A stretch of DNA of 64,000 nucleotides from Bradyrhizobium sp. AZCC 1610 (GTDB taxonomy: Bacteria > Pseudomonadota > Alphaproteobacteria > Rhizobiales > Xanthobacteraceae): the NCBI RefSeq assembly GCF_036924515.1, contig NZ_JAZHRR010000001.1:5241001-5305000 (forward strand). Direction: 5' to 3'. Of the stretch, positions 34,032-43,203 are shown in pieces. Made by a program: the position numbers and the translations under genes. Every line of letters begins with the position of its first letter. The first letter of the stretch is position 1. The notes below the pieces were generated by a model. That model saw only the letters and a list, made by a program, of their open reading frames with translations. It was not told the origin of the DNA and ran no database searches.

Positions 34032-35312
34032 CTAGCGGACCGTGACGGGTGCAGGCAGCGGCGGCACGACGGTCGGCTGGGCGCCGGGAACAGGCGCCAG
34101 TTGGGCCTGTGCCGGTCCGGGGCCTGCTCCGGCGGCAGGACCACCGGGCTGCGGGGCGGCCGACGCGCTTGCGGTGTTGGCGGGCGGCGGACCACCTTGC
34201 ATCACCACCACGCGGGTGCCGACCTTGGCGCGTTCGAACAGGTCGGAGACGTCCTCGTTCAGCATGCCGATGCAACCCGAGGAGACGAACTTGCCGATCG
34301 TCGAGGGCTGGTTGGTGCCGTGAATGCGATAGATGGTCGAGCCGAGATACATTGCGCGCGCGCCGAGCGGATTGCCGGGGCCACCCGCCATGAAGCGCGG
34401 CAGATAGGGCTGACGCTCGATCATCTCGGTCGGCGGATGCCAGTCCGGCCACTCGGCCTTGCGGCTGATCTTCTGCACGCCGTTCCAGGTGAAGCCGTCA
34501 CGGCCGACGCGAACGCCGTAGCGAATCGCGCGTCCGCCACCGAGCACGTAATAGAGGTGGGTGTTGGAGGTATCGACGACGATGGTGCCCGCTGGCTCCT
34601 TGGTCGGGAAGGCCACTTCCTGGCGGCGCAGGTGCGCCGGAAGCTGCGCAGGGCCCACTTCCGGCTGCTCTTCCGGCGGCAGCGCGGCGAGCTGCACCGG
34701 CCTGCCGTCGGCGCCGACGGCGGGTTGCTGCGGTTGCGGTGCGCCGGGCGCGGTCGCCGGTGCGGCGCCGATCGCCCCCGGCGGGCGCAGGCCAGTGCGG
34801 TCGTCGTTCGGATAGACGATGCCGGCGCCGGGAATGCGGCTGTCGCCGCGATCGGAATAGGCTGGCTGCTGTTGCGAACCGGGCGGGCGGTCCGCATAGA
34901 TCACCGGCGGCGGACCGGCAGGGCGGCCGTAACGCGGATCGTCGGGTGAAAGGATCGGGCCGGTCGGCATCGGGGGGCCGCGGTCCGAATAAACCGGGGC
35001 GCCGGCCGGGCGGCCATAGCGCGGATCGCTGGGCGACATCACCGGGCCGGGCGGCGGCAACGCGGCCGAGTTCTGACCGTTCGGCGCCTCGTCATCTTCC
35101 AATGCGTCGAAATCGGGTTCGCCGGGGCCGCGGCGTTCATCAGCCGCGTAGCCACCTTGCACATACGGTCCCGGCGCCGGCGAATAAACCTGGCCTTGGC
35201 CTTGGTAGACTTGGCCTTGGGCCGGATAGCCCTGCTGCGCATGGGCGAGCGAAGTTCCCGCCATGCCAGCGGCAATGGCAGCACAAATCGTCAGAATGCG
35301 GTTGTTCATCAT
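34032..35312 (-). CDS. Exported L,D-transpeptidase (ErfK/YbiS family)
   Basis: A 426-residue periplasmic enzyme. The signal peptide (1-25, ending AHA/QQ) precedes a long disordered Pro/Gly/Tyr-rich region (~26-230) with two near-copies of PSDPRYGRPAG / PDDPRYGRPAG. The YkuD catalytic domain follows. YRIHGTNQPSTIGKFVSSGC, with catalytic Cys near residue 347, is the active-site motif. A Pro/Ala-rich tail ends the protein. It forms 3-3 crosslinks in peptidoglycan or attaches proteins to it. ATG codons at 35312 and 35309 are both possible starts. Confidence 0.92.
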   Translation of the reverse strand: MMNNRILTICAAIAAGMAGTSLAHAQQGYPAQGQVYQGQGQVYSPAPGPYVQGGYAADERRGPGEPDFDALEDDEAPNGQNSAALPPPGPVMSPSDPRYGRPAGAPVYSDRGPPMPTGPILSPDDPRYGRPAGPPPVIYADRPPGSQQQPAYSDRGDSRIPGAGIVYPNDDRTGLRPPGAIGAAPATAPGAPQPQQPAVGADGRPVQLAALPPEEQPEVGPAQLPAHLRRQEVAFPTKEPAGTIVVDTSNTHLYYVLGGGRAIRYGVRVGRDGFTWNGVQKISRKAEWPDWHPPTEMIERQPYLPRFMAGGPGNPLGARAMYLGSTIYRIHGTNQPSTIGKFVSSGCIGMLNEDVSDLFERAKVGTRVVVMQGGPPPANTASASAAPQPGGPAAGAGPGPAQAQLAPVPGAQPTVVPPLPAPVTVR

Positions 35313-35653
35313 CGCCTTATGTATAGACCCCAAGCCCCACCGGACGGTTAACGGCAGATGACGGAAGATAGCGGCACATTCAAGACAAATCCGCGAAATT
35401 CGGCCCGGGCCGGTCATTTGTGATTGCCACTAGGTTGCGGCAAAGATGCCTCAGCGCGCCGGAAATCGCCATTAGCGGGTGGTGAGCGACTCCACACCGC
35501 AGATTTTGTAACAAAAAGCGGCCGGGCGTTGAGATACTCTCAAATCAGCCTGATTCGCGCATACGCGCCCTTACGAATCCGGCCACATGTGGTCACCGCG
35601 TTCCCCTGGTATCAATAACCCTCCAGAGATCAAGGAGGGTGGAACTCGAGTCC

Positions 35654-36478
35654 ATGCTTCCCAGCTTTCGTTTCTTGTTCACTGCGATCGTTCTGTCGAT
35701 GTCGATCCTGGTCTTTGGGCTTGGCGCCGCCGCCCTGCTGCGTGCCGCGCATGAGGAATTCGCCAACCTTCCCTCGCGACGGGCGACGCCCGAGCCGATG
35801 TTTGCACGCCAGAATGACGGCCCGCCGCCGACGCTGGCGCTATTGCGCATCGATCCGCCGGTCGCGGAGAAGCCGGCGGAGAATGTCCCGGCCGCCGCAG
35901 TTCCGGAAGCAACCCCTGACATCCCCGCGCCGACCGGACAAGGCCCGGACGCCCCTCCGGCGGAGCCCGAGAAACTGGCCGCCGTGAGGCCGGCAGAGCC
36001 GGTGCAGGTAGAAGCGGCAAAGCCGGAAGCCCCGGCGGAGGAGGCAGGCCCAGAGACACCGGCCGCTCCGGCCCCTGCGGCCGAAACCGTAGCGCCCGTC
36101 GCCACTGCGGAAGTAAAGCTCGCCGCCATCCCGGAAACGCCGGAGCCGGCCGCTGCCACCCCGCCTCCGCCGGCGCCGGATATCTATTCATTCGAAGGCA
36201 ACGTCGCCGCGACGCAGATTGCAACGCTCGGCGGTCCCGCTGTCATCGTCGACGAAAAGACGGCGGCCATGGCCACGGAAGCCAAAGCAACGGGAGCCAA
36301 GGCGACGGAAGCGAAGCCGGACAACAGCGCCGTCAAAAAGCGTGCCGCGGAGCGGGTGCGGGAACGGCGGCGGATCGCGGTGCGGCGGGCGCACCTGGCA
36401 CGAGAGGCGGCGCTGGCGGCTCAGCAGCAACTGGCCAATCCATTCGCGCAACTGACAGTCACGCGCACAACGCGGTAG
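35654..36478 (+). CDS. Membrane-anchored Pro/Ala/Glu-rich protein, hypothetical
   Basis: A 274-residue protein. An N-terminal transmembrane helix (FLFTAIVLSMSILVFGLGAA) is followed by a long low-complexity region rich in Pro, Ala and Glu (~60-185). A basic C-terminal helix (AVKKRAAERVRERRRIAVRR) ends it. Rhizobiales have several such proteins of unknown role. The ATG at 35654 is preferred although the good AAGGAGG (35632-35638) lies 15 bp away; a GTG at 35639 is too close to it. It is convergent with sseA, whose restored stop is 14 bp beyond its own. Confidence 0.7.
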   Translation: MLPSFRFLFTAIVLSMSILVFGLGAAALLRAAHEEFANLPSRRATPEPMFARQNDGPPPTLALLRIDPPVAEKPAENVPAAAVPEATPDIPAPTGQGPDAPPAEPEKLAAVRPAEPVQVEAAKPEAPAEEAGPETPAAPAPAAETVAPVATAEVKLAAIPETPEPAAATPPPPAPDIYSFEGNVAATQIATLGGPAVIVDEKTAAMATEAKATGAKATEAKPDNSAVKKRAAERVRERRRIAVRRAHLAREAALAAQQQLANPFAQLTVTRTTR

Positions 36479-36492
36479 CTTCTGGATTGGGA

Positions 36493-37348
36493 TCAGACCG
36501 GGCCGGTCGCGACGCGGCGGGCCGTCGGCTGCGCCCCACTCCGTCCATGAGCCGTCATACAGCGCCGGGTTCTCGACGCCGAGGCGATAGAGCACCAGCG
36601 TCAGCACGGCGGCGCTGACGCCGGAGCCGCAACTGGTCACGATGGGCACATCGAGCTTCACGCCCGCGCCGAGAAATGCGGTGCGCAATTCGTCCAGCGA
36701 TTTCATCGTGCCGGTACTGGCATCGAACAGGTTGTTGTAGGGCAGGCTGAGACTGCCCGGGATATGCCCGGAGCGAAGGCCCGGCCGCGGCTCGGCCACC
36801 TTGCCCTGATAGCGTTCGTTGGCGCGGGCGTCGATCACCTGCTCGGCGCGGCTTGAGAGATTGGCGACGAGCTGCTGCATGCTGCGCGTGCGCCGCGCAT
36901 CGAATGTCGCGCGGAACGTGGCCGGCTTCGGCGTCACCTCACCCTTCTCGACCTTGCGGCCTTCGGCAACCCACTTCTTCAGGCCGCCATTGAGCACGCG
37001 CACGTCCTTGCCGAATGACAGGAACATCCACCACACCCGGGGTGCAGCGACCCAGCCGCCGGAATCGTAGAGCACGACGGTGTCGTCATTGCCGATCCCG
37101 AGCCCGCCGACATCGCGGCCGAATTGATCGGCGGAGGGAAACATGTGCGGCAGCGGATTGGAATGATCCGACACCGCGTCGACGTCGAAGAACACCGCGC
37201 CCGGAATATGGGAAGCGAGATAATCGTCTTTCGGCAGCGGCAGCACGCCCGGCATCTTGAACGAGGCGTCGATCACCCTGACGTTGGGATCGTTCAGGTG
37301 CGCGGCGAGCCAGTCGGTGGAAACGAGTGGGTCGTTGGTGGCGGTCAT
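36493..37348 (-). pseudogene. sseA: 3-mercaptopyruvate sulfurtransferase, C-terminus shifted by one extra base
   Basis: A two-domain rhodanese-family enzyme. The inactive first domain is ~1-130. The second domain carries the active-site loop TSCGSGVSA with Cys240, the 3-mercaptopyruvate type. The frame is intact to WTEWGAADGPP (residue 278). Dropping one base near 36514 then gives VATGPV and a stop at 36493, the normal family ending, for 284 residues. As sequenced, the frame instead reads on for over 100 codons through the convergent neighbour to 36188. The start at 37348 has GGAGA upstream. The enzyme is probably functional if the base is an error, since only the last six residues are affected. 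Confidence 0.85.
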
Positions 37349-37376
37349 GGATACAGTCTCCGGCAATTGCGCAGAT

Positions 37377-37467
37377 CGTCATTGCCGGGCTTGACCCGGC
37401 AATCCATCTTCTTTCGGAAAGATTCATCTTCTGGGATGGACACGCGGGTCAAGCCCGCGTGTGACGA
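37377..37467. repeat. Palindromic repeat, 'GTCATTGCCGGGCTTG' family
   Basis: TTGCCGGGCTTGACCCGGCAA forms the left palindrome and ACGCGGGTCAAGCCCGCGT the right. It is related to the elements at 24575 and 46393. It separates sseA from the single-domain rhodanese. Confidence 0.75.
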
Positions 37468-37471
37468 GTCT

Positions 37472-37885
37472 TCACCCCTTCTTCTTCGGCTCCCACTTCT
37501 CGACCGGGCCGCCGGCGTCGCGCCAGGCGGCGAAGCCGCCGCCCATATGAGCGACCGGCTTCAGACCCATGTCCTGCGCGGTCTTGGCCGCGAGCGCCGA
37601 ACGCAGTCCGCCGGCGCAATGGAAGATGAATTTCTTGTCCTCCTGGAAGATCGGCTTGGCGTAGGGGCTTTGCGGGTCGATCCAGAATTCCAGCATGCCG
37701 CGCGTGCACGAGAACGCGCCGGGGATCTTGCCCTCGCGCTCGATCTCGCGGGGATCGCGGATATCGACAATCACGACATTGGGATCCTGCGCGGCCTTGA
37801 TGGCGTCAGCCGCGCTGACGGTCTCGATCGCGGCATTGGCTTCGTCGATCAGGGATTTGATGCCGCGGTGAATGGTCTGGGGCAT
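37472..37885 (-). CDS. Single-domain rhodanese-like protein
   Basis: A 137-residue rhodanese domain. IVDIRDPREIEREGKIPGAF is the substrate-loop region, and FHCAGGLRSALAAKT contains the persulfide-forming Cys in the usual six-residue loop (CAGGLR). It probably transfers sulfane sulfur in the cytoplasm. It sits directly upstream of sseA on the same strand, so two sulfurtransferase genes are adjacent, separated only by a repeat. Confidence 0.92.
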   Translation of the reverse strand: MPQTIHRGIKSLIDEANAAIETVSAADAIKAAQDPNVVIVDIRDPREIEREGKIPGAFSCTRGMLEFWIDPQSPYAKPIFQEDKKFIFHCAGGLRSALAAKTAQDMGLKPVAHMGGGFAAWRDAGGPVEKWEPKKKG

Positions 37886-37927
37886 TGTGTTTCCTCTTTG
37901 TGTTTGTGCCGGCCCTCACGGGATTAC

Positions 37928-38050
37928 GTACCCCGGACGCAGCGCAGCGCGTCAGCGGTGCGCTGCAGAGCCGGGGCCCATCGACCGGCCGCGACGTGGG
38001 TCCCGGCTCTGCGGTGCATCGTGAAGAACGCTGCACCGCGTCCGGGACAC
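37928..38050. repeat. Palindromic repeat, 'CCCCGGACGCAGCGCAGCG' family
   Basis: GTACCCCGGACGCAGCGCAG... and ...GCTGCACCGCGTCCGGGACAC enclose an inner palindrome (GAGCCGGGGCCC with GGGTCCCGGCTC). The same family occurs at 58114-58235. Confidence 0.8.
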
Positions 38051-38053
38051 CCG

Positions 38054-39229
38054 TTACCGCACCAGTTCCTTCATTGCGCCTTCGAGGCCTTCGATCGTGA
38101 TCGGGTACATGCGCTCCGAAAACAGCCGGCGGATGATGGTGGTGGATTCCGAATAGTCCCAATGCTTCTGCGCCACCGGATTGAGCCACACCGCATGCGG
38201 ATAGGTGCGCGTGATGCGATCGAGCCAGACCGAGCCGGCCTCCTCGTTGACATGCTCGACCGAGCCGCCCGGCACCATGATCTCGTAAGGCGACATCGAG
38301 GCGTCGCCGACGAACACCACCTTGTAGTCGTGCGGGTATTTGTGCAACACGTCCCAGGTCGGCGTGCGGTCGGTGAAGCGGCGCTTGTTCTGCTTCCAGA
38401 CGCCCTCATAGAGGCAGTTGTGGAAGTAGAAATACTCCATGTGCTTGAATTCGGACTTCGCCGCCGAAAACAGCTCCTCGACCTGCTCGATATGCGAATC
38501 CATCGAGCCGCCGATATCGAAGAACACCAAGACCTTCACCGCGTTGCGCCGCTCGGGGCGCATGTGGACGTCAAGATAGCCGTGGTTGGCGGTTTCCCTG
38601 ATCGTGGTGTCGAGGTCGAGTTCGTCCGGCGCGCCGGTGCGGGCGAATTTTCGCAGGCGGCGCAGCGCGATCTTGATGTTGCGGATGCCGAGCTCGACAT
38701 TGCCGTCGAGATCCCTGAACTCGCGCTTGTCCCATACCTTGACGGCGCGATTGTTGCGGCTCTTCTCCTGCCCGATCCGCACGCCTTCGGGATTGTAGCC
38801 GTGGGCACCAAACGGCGAGGTGCCGGCGGTGCCGATCCACTTGTTGCCGCCCTGATGGCGACCCTTCTGTTCTTCAAGGCGCTTGCGAAGCGTCTCCATG
38901 AGCTTGTCCCAGCCCATCGCCTCGATCTGCTTCTTCTCTTCCTCGGTGAGGTATTTTTCCGCGAGCTTCTTCAGCCATTCGGCGGGAATGTCCGCCTTCT
39001 CCATGGCGTCCAGCAGGCTTTCCAGCCCCTTGAACACGGTGCCGAAGACGCGGTCGAACTTGTCGAGGTTGCGCTCATCCTTCACCAGCGCGGCGCGGGA
39101 GAGGTAGTAGAAATTCTCGACCGTCTGATCGGCGAGGTTGGCGTCGAGCGCCTCCATCAGCGTCAGATATTCGCGCAGGGTCACCGGGACCTGCGCGTCG
39201 CGCAGCGATGTGAAGAATTGCAGGAACAT
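38054..39229 (-). CDS. VWA-domain protein, CoxE-like
   Basis: A 391-residue protein of the CoxE/VWA family. The N-terminal ~200 residues are helical and charged. The C-terminal von Willebrand A domain begins near VKVLVFFDIGGSMDSHIEQV; the metal-site motif is DIGGS rather than the textbook DxSxS. Such proteins pair with MoxR ATPases as chaperone-like maturation systems, for example in CO dehydrogenase assembly. The cognate-looking ATPase is at 39714 on the opposite strand. The ATG at 39229 (MFLQFFTSLRDAQVP) is preferred over a GTG ten codons upstream. Confidence 0.88.
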   Translation of the reverse strand: MFLQFFTSLRDAQVPVTLREYLTLMEALDANLADQTVENFYYLSRAALVKDERNLDKFDRVFGTVFKGLESLLDAMEKADIPAEWLKKLAEKYLTEEEKKQIEAMGWDKLMETLRKRLEEQKGRHQGGNKWIGTAGTSPFGAHGYNPEGVRIGQEKSRNNRAVKVWDKREFRDLDGNVELGIRNIKIALRRLRKFARTGAPDELDLDTTIRETANHGYLDVHMRPERRNAVKVLVFFDIGGSMDSHIEQVEELFSAAKSEFKHMEYFYFHNCLYEGVWKQNKRRFTDRTPTWDVLHKYPHDYKVVFVGDASMSPYEIMVPGGSVEHVNEEAGSVWLDRITRTYPHAVWLNPVAQKHWDYSESTTIIRRLFSERMYPITIEGLEGAMKELVR

Positions 39230-39370
39230 GGGATACAGATTGCCCGCCGGACCGCGCACGTCAAGAGCCAGCGCACGTCACGGGCTGGCGCATGGCAGTC
39301 AGGCCTAGACCGGGAGGCTTTTTCAATTACAATTGAGCCATAAAAGGCTTATTCCGGCAGGGGAAATTCA

Positions 39371-39613
39371 ATGGGCATCATTGCGGCGCTGATCATTGGC
39401 GGTATCGCGGGCTGGCTTGCCGGGCTGATCGTCCGCGGCGCAGGGTTCGGGCTGATCGGCAATATCGTGATCGGCATCATCGGCGCGCTGCTGGCGAGCT
39501 GGCTGTTGCCGCAACTGGGCGTCAGCCTCGGCGGCACCTGGGTCCGCGATATCATCAACGCCACCATCGGCGCCGTGATCATCCTGGTGATCCTGTCGCT
39601 GATCAAACGCTGA
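39371..39613 (+). CDS. GlsB/YeaQ/YmgE family membrane protein
   Basis: An 80-residue membrane protein with three hydrophobic segments. GIIAALIIGGIAGWLAGLIV and GFGLIGNIVIGIIGALLASW are signature motifs of the transglycosylase-associated/GlsB stress family. It is commonly induced by general stress; the mechanism is unknown. CAGGGGAA upstream supports the ATG at 39371. It sits between the coxE-like and moxR-like genes. Confidence 0.92.
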   Translation: MGIIAALIIGGIAGWLAGLIVRGAGFGLIGNIVIGIIGALLASWLLPQLGVSLGGTWVRDIINATIGAVIILVILSLIKR

Positions 39614-39713
39614 GGATTAAGCGCCTCAACTCCAATCGCGACCGCCGGACCGGCGGTCGTTTACTGTTCAGGCCGCGAGCGGCCCACGAACGAACCACAA
39701 GGCAAACGGATAG

Positions 39714-40553
39714 ATGAAATTTACCGGTAAGGACTATGTCGCCACCGATGACCTCAAGGTCGCCGTCAACGCCTCGATCGTGCTCGAGCGCCCGCTGCTG
39801 ATCAAGGGCGAGCCCGGCACCGGCAAGACCGTGCTGGCGGAGGAAGTGGCCAAGGCGCTCGGCGCGCCGCTTTTGACCTGGCACATCAAGTCGACCACCA
39901 AGGCGCAGCAGGGCCTGTACGAGTACGATGCGGTGTCGCGGCTGCGCGACAGCCAGCTCGGCGACTCCAGGGTTTCGGATATCTCGAACTACATCAAGCG
40001 CGGCAAGCTCTGGGAAGCCTTCACCCACGACAAGCGCCCGGTGCTCCTGATCGACGAGATCGACAAGGCCGACATCGAGTTTCCGAACGACCTGTTGCTG
40101 GAACTCGATCGCATGGAGTTCTTCGTCTACGAGACCGGCGAGAACATCAAGGCGAGCCTGCGCCCGATCGTGATGATCACCTCGAACAACGAGAAGGAAC
40201 TGCCGGACGCGTTCCTGCGCCGCTGCTTCTTCCACTACATCAAGTTCCCGGACGCCGACACCATGAGCCGGATCGTCGACGTGCACTTCCCCGGCATCAA
40301 GAAGCGGCTGGTGGAAGAAGCGCTGCGCATCTTCTTCGAGGTGCGCGAAGTGCCGGGCCTGAAGAAGAAGCCCTCGACCTCGGAACTGCTCGACTGGCTC
40401 AAGCTCTTGCTCAACGAGGACATCACACCGGAGATGCTGAGGGAGCGCGACCCGCGCAAGCTGATCCCGCCGCTGCACGGCGCGCTGCTCAAGAACGAAC
40501 AGGACGTGCACCTGTTCGAGCGGCTCGCCTTCCTCAGCCGCCGCGAAGTGTAA
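39714..40553 (+). CDS. MoxR-family AAA+ ATPase (CoxD-like)
   Basis: A 279-residue AAA+ ATPase. Walker A is GEPGTGKTVLA, Walker B is PVLLIDEIDKAD, sensor 1 is MITSNN and FLRRCFFHYIKFPD carries the arginine finger. The C-terminal lid ends EQDVHLFERLAFLSRREV. MoxR ATPases act with VWA proteins to insert cofactors or assemble complexes. The gene encoding a CoxE-like VWA partner is 0.5 kb away in divergent orientation. The Mo hydroxylase at 3.7-7.3 kb is a conceivable client but is not linked. Confidence 0.93.
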   Translation: MKFTGKDYVATDDLKVAVNASIVLERPLLIKGEPGTGKTVLAEEVAKALGAPLLTWHIKSTTKAQQGLYEYDAVSRLRDSQLGDSRVSDISNYIKRGKLWEAFTHDKRPVLLIDEIDKADIEFPNDLLLELDRMEFFVYETGENIKASLRPIVMITSNNEKELPDAFLRRCFFHYIKFPDADTMSRIVDVHFPGIKKRLVEEALRIFFEVREVPGLKKKPSTSELLDWLKLLLNEDITPEMLRERDPRKLIPPLHGALLKNEQDVHLFERLAFLSRREV

Positions 40554-40570
40554 TTGGCTGACGACTACGG

Positions 40571-40597
40571 CGCCAGAACCTGAGGTTCTGGCGTTTT
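40571..40597 (+). terminator. Rho-independent terminator
   Basis: CGCCAGAACC-TGA-GGTTCTGGCG is followed by TTTT. It lies 18 bp after the MoxR-family stop codon. Confidence 0.88.
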
Positions 40598-40635
40598 GCT
40601 TTTCAGAACACAACAAACAAAAAAGAACAGGGAAG

Positions 40636-42138
40636 ATGAACGTTCAGACCCAGATCCACGCAACTTCGCCCCGCACATCAGAGCATTTCGACGTCCTGAT
40701 CGCCGGCGCCGGCATTTCGGGCGTTGGCGCCGCCTACCACCTCACCACGCAATGCCCGGGAACGAGCTTCGTCGCGCTGGAGGCGCAGAAAACGTTCGGC
40801 GGCACCTGGACCACCCACCGCTATCCCGGCATCCGCTCCGACAGCGACCTGCACACCTTCGGCTACCGCTTCAAGCCGTGGACGACAGCGCCGATCGCGA
40901 GCGCCGCCGAAATCCTGAAATACATGGGCGACGTGATCGAGGAGAACGATCTCGCGCCTCACATCCGCTACCAGCACACCATCACCGCGGCGAAATGGTC
41001 GAGCGAGGAAAATCTCTGGACCATCGAGGCTATCAGAACCGACACCGGCGAAGAACTTCGCTTCACCACCAACTTCTTCTGGATGTGCCAGGGCTATTAC
41101 CGCCACACCGAGGGCTATACGCCGGAGTGGAAGGACATGACCAAGTTCAAGGGTCCGATCGTCCATCCGCAAAAATGGCCTGAAGATCTCGACTACAGGA
41201 ACAAGCGCGTGATCGTGATCGGCTCCGGCGCCACCGCGGCGACGCTGATCCCGGCCTTGGCAGGCGATTGCGCGCATGTCACCATGCTGCAGCGTTCGCC
41301 GACGTATTTCCGCACCGGGCGCAACGCGATCGAAATCGCCGAGCAACTGCGCCAGTTGCAGGTCGACGAGAAATGGATCCACGAAATCACGCGGCGAAAG
41401 ATCCTGTTCGACCAGGACGCCTTCACCCGCAAGACCTTTGAGGAGCCGGAAGCAGCCAAGAAGGATTTGCTTTCGGCGGTCGAGGCCTATCTCGGCAAAG
41501 ACTACGACATCGCGACCCACTTCACGCCAAGATACCGCCCGTGGCGGCAGCGCATCGCCTTCATTCCCGACGGTGACTTGTTCCAGGGCATCAAGTCCGG
41601 CAAGGCTTCCGTCGTCACCGACGAGATCGACCGTTTCACCGAAAGGGGCATTTTGCTGAAGTCAGGCAAGGAGCTGGAGGCCGACATCATCATCACGGCG
41701 ACCGGCTTCAACCTCTCCGCCAATGGCGACATCGATTTCGCCGTTGACGGCAAGCCGCTCGATTTCGCCGACACCGTGACCTATCGCGGCATGATGTTTA
41801 CCGGCGTGCCGAACCTCGTCTGGGTATTCGGCTATTTCCGCGCCAGTTGGACGTTGCGCGTCGACCTCGTCGCCGACTTCGTCTGCCGGCTGCTCACGCA
41901 CATGAAGCAGAGCGGCGCCAAGAAGGTCACACCGCAGCTCCGACCCGAAGACCACAACATGCCATTGTTGCCCTGGATCGATCCGGAAAACTTCAATCCC
42001 GGCTACATGATGCGCGGCATGCACCTGTTGCCCAAGCGCGGCGAGAAGCCGGAATGGCAGCACAACCAGGATTACTGGGCGGAGAAGGACGAATTCCCGG
42101 CGATCGATCTGAAGGACAAGGCGTTCGTTTACGGCTGA
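40636..42138 (+). CDS. Flavin-containing monooxygenase, Baeyer-Villiger type
   Basis: A 500-residue flavoprotein monooxygenase. GAGISGVGAAYHL near residue 24 binds FAD and IGSGATAATLIPAL near residue 195 binds NADPH. The segment FKGPIVHPQKWPED matches the Baeyer-Villiger fingerprint FxGxxxHxxxWP. It inserts oxygen into ketones or oxidises heteroatoms. The substrate is unknown, though the aromatic-catabolism neighbours suggest an aryl ketone or related compound. It is monocistronic between two terminators. Confidence 0.9.
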   Translation: MNVQTQIHATSPRTSEHFDVLIAGAGISGVGAAYHLTTQCPGTSFVALEAQKTFGGTWTTHRYPGIRSDSDLHTFGYRFKPWTTAPIASAAEILKYMGDVIEENDLAPHIRYQHTITAAKWSSEENLWTIEAIRTDTGEELRFTTNFFWMCQGYYRHTEGYTPEWKDMTKFKGPIVHPQKWPEDLDYRNKRVIVIGSGATAATLIPALAGDCAHVTMLQRSPTYFRTGRNAIEIAEQLRQLQVDEKWIHEITRRKILFDQDAFTRKTFEEPEAAKKDLLSAVEAYLGKDYDIATHFTPRYRPWRQRIAFIPDGDLFQGIKSGKASVVTDEIDRFTERGILLKSGKELEADIIITATGFNLSANGDIDFAVDGKPLDFADTVTYRGMMFTGVPNLVWVFGYFRASWTLRVDLVADFVCRLLTHMKQSGAKKVTPQLRPEDHNMPLLPWIDPENFNPGYMMRGMHLLPKRGEKPEWQHNQDYWAEKDEFPAIDLKDKAFVYG

Positions 42139-42150
42139 GGCCGCGCCTGA

Positions 42151-42182
42151 CGCCGAGTGACGGTAACTCCCGTCACTCGGCG
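42151..42182. terminator. Bidirectional hairpin terminator
   Basis: CGCCGAGTGACG and CGTCACTCGGCG form a perfect 12-bp stem with an 8-base loop. It lies between the convergent monooxygenase and O-methyltransferase genes. There is no long T run, so strength is uncertain. Confidence 0.65.
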
Positions 42183-42186
42183 AACT

Positions 42187-43203
42187 TCAGGCGGGATGCG
42201 CTTCGATCAGGTTGAAGCGGCCGGCCGGATAAACCGCGGCCAGATCGAAGCCGCTTTGGTCGAACAATTTGCGGTACTGTCCCTCGGTGCGCTCGAGCCC
42301 GCCGGGCCCGCGAAGCATGTTCAGATCGCTCAACGCCTGCTCCCTGTCCTCGTCCGCCATGGTTGGCGTCTCCGGCATTAGCCGTTCCACCAGAAGCAGC
42401 TTGCCTTCGTCGGAGAGCGCCTTGCGACAGTTTTGCAGGATCGTGACACTGCGCGCATCATCCCAGTCGTGAATAATGCTCTTGAGGATGATCGCATCAG
42501 CGATCGCCGGCACGGCCTTGAAGAAATCGCCGGCCACAAATTCCACGCGGTCATCGACACCGATCTGCCTGAGATGTTTGCTCGCGGCCTCGGCACATCT
42601 GGGAAGGTCGAAAACGGTTCCGCGCAGTTTCCGGTTTTGCTGCGCGATGACGCCAAGCAATTCGCCAGACCCGCCGCCTACGTCCATCAGGTGATGTATC
42701 CCGCTGAAATCATAGGACTGAAGGACATTCGGTGTGACAAGACGGGTAAGCTCCACCATCGCCGCGTTGAACGTGTCCACAATCTCCGGCGTCCGGCCCA
42801 TCAGCTCGAAGCTGTTATCGACGCCTTGCAGTTGCGCTGCGGTCTTGCCGGTCATGACGGATTCAAGCATTCCGCTCCAGGCTTTTGAAAGCAGTTCGGT
42901 CTCAAGGATTGCCCAGCTCTTCATCGAATGCTTTGCAGAGCTATCGAGGCAGGCACCCATGTCCGTCAACGCATAGCGATCTTCGCCGCTACGCAAACAG
43001 ATGCCCAGGGTGGAGAGCGCCGTGAGCAGGCGGCCAAGCGCCCGTTCATCTGCGCCGGTTGCCTTGGCGAGCGCGCCTGTCGCCTGCGGTCCGTCCCGCA
43101 GCAATTCGGCGAGCCCAAGTCTGGCGGCGACATAGATCACTGCTGTCACACGTTGCGACTGTATCAAGTCGAAAAGCCTGAGGGCCGATACTTGAGATGA
43201 CAT
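42187..43203 (-). CDS. O-methyltransferase, SAM-dependent (family 2 type)
   Basis: A 338-residue methyltransferase with an N-terminal winged-helix dimerisation domain (~10-100) and a SAM domain containing LMDVGGGSGELLGV. The LKSIIHDWDDARSVTIL segment carries the catalytic His-Asp of plant-type O-methyltransferases and their bacterial relatives. It methylates a hydroxyl on an aromatic or polyketide-like substrate. The ATG at 43203 has AAGGAGG upstream. It is divergent from vanA, with 340 bp between, which is notable because vanA removes methyl groups. Confidence 0.9.
   Translation of the reverse strand: MSSQVSALRLFDLIQSQRVTAVIYVAARLGLAELLRDGPQATGALAKATGADERALGRLLTALSTLGICLRSGEDRYALTDMGACLDSSAKHSMKSWAILETELLSKAWSGMLESVMTGKTAAQLQGVDNSFELMGRTPEIVDTFNAAMVELTRLVTPNVLQSYDFSGIHHLMDVGGGSGELLGVIAQQNRKLRGTVFDLPRCAEAASKHLRQIGVDDRVEFVAGDFFKAVPAIADAIILKSIIHDWDDARSVTILQNCRKALSDEGKLLLVERLMPETPTMADEDREQALSDLNMLRGPGGLERTEGQYRKLFDQSGFDLAAVYPAGRFNLIEAHPA

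Noticed and set aside
36188..36492. A 100-residue C-terminal extension of the mercaptopyruvate sulfurtransferase
   Set aside because: The family ends at VATGPV and a stop exists one frame over at 36493. The extension is antisense to the neighbouring gene and is best explained by one extra base.
37124..39343. A very long open frame (over 700 codons) on the plus strand
   Set aside because: It lies antisense to the sulfurtransferase, rhodanese and CoxE-like genes, all of which have clear family motifs. Its translation is Arg/His/Val-rich low-complexity, as expected for the mirror of GC-rich coding DNA.
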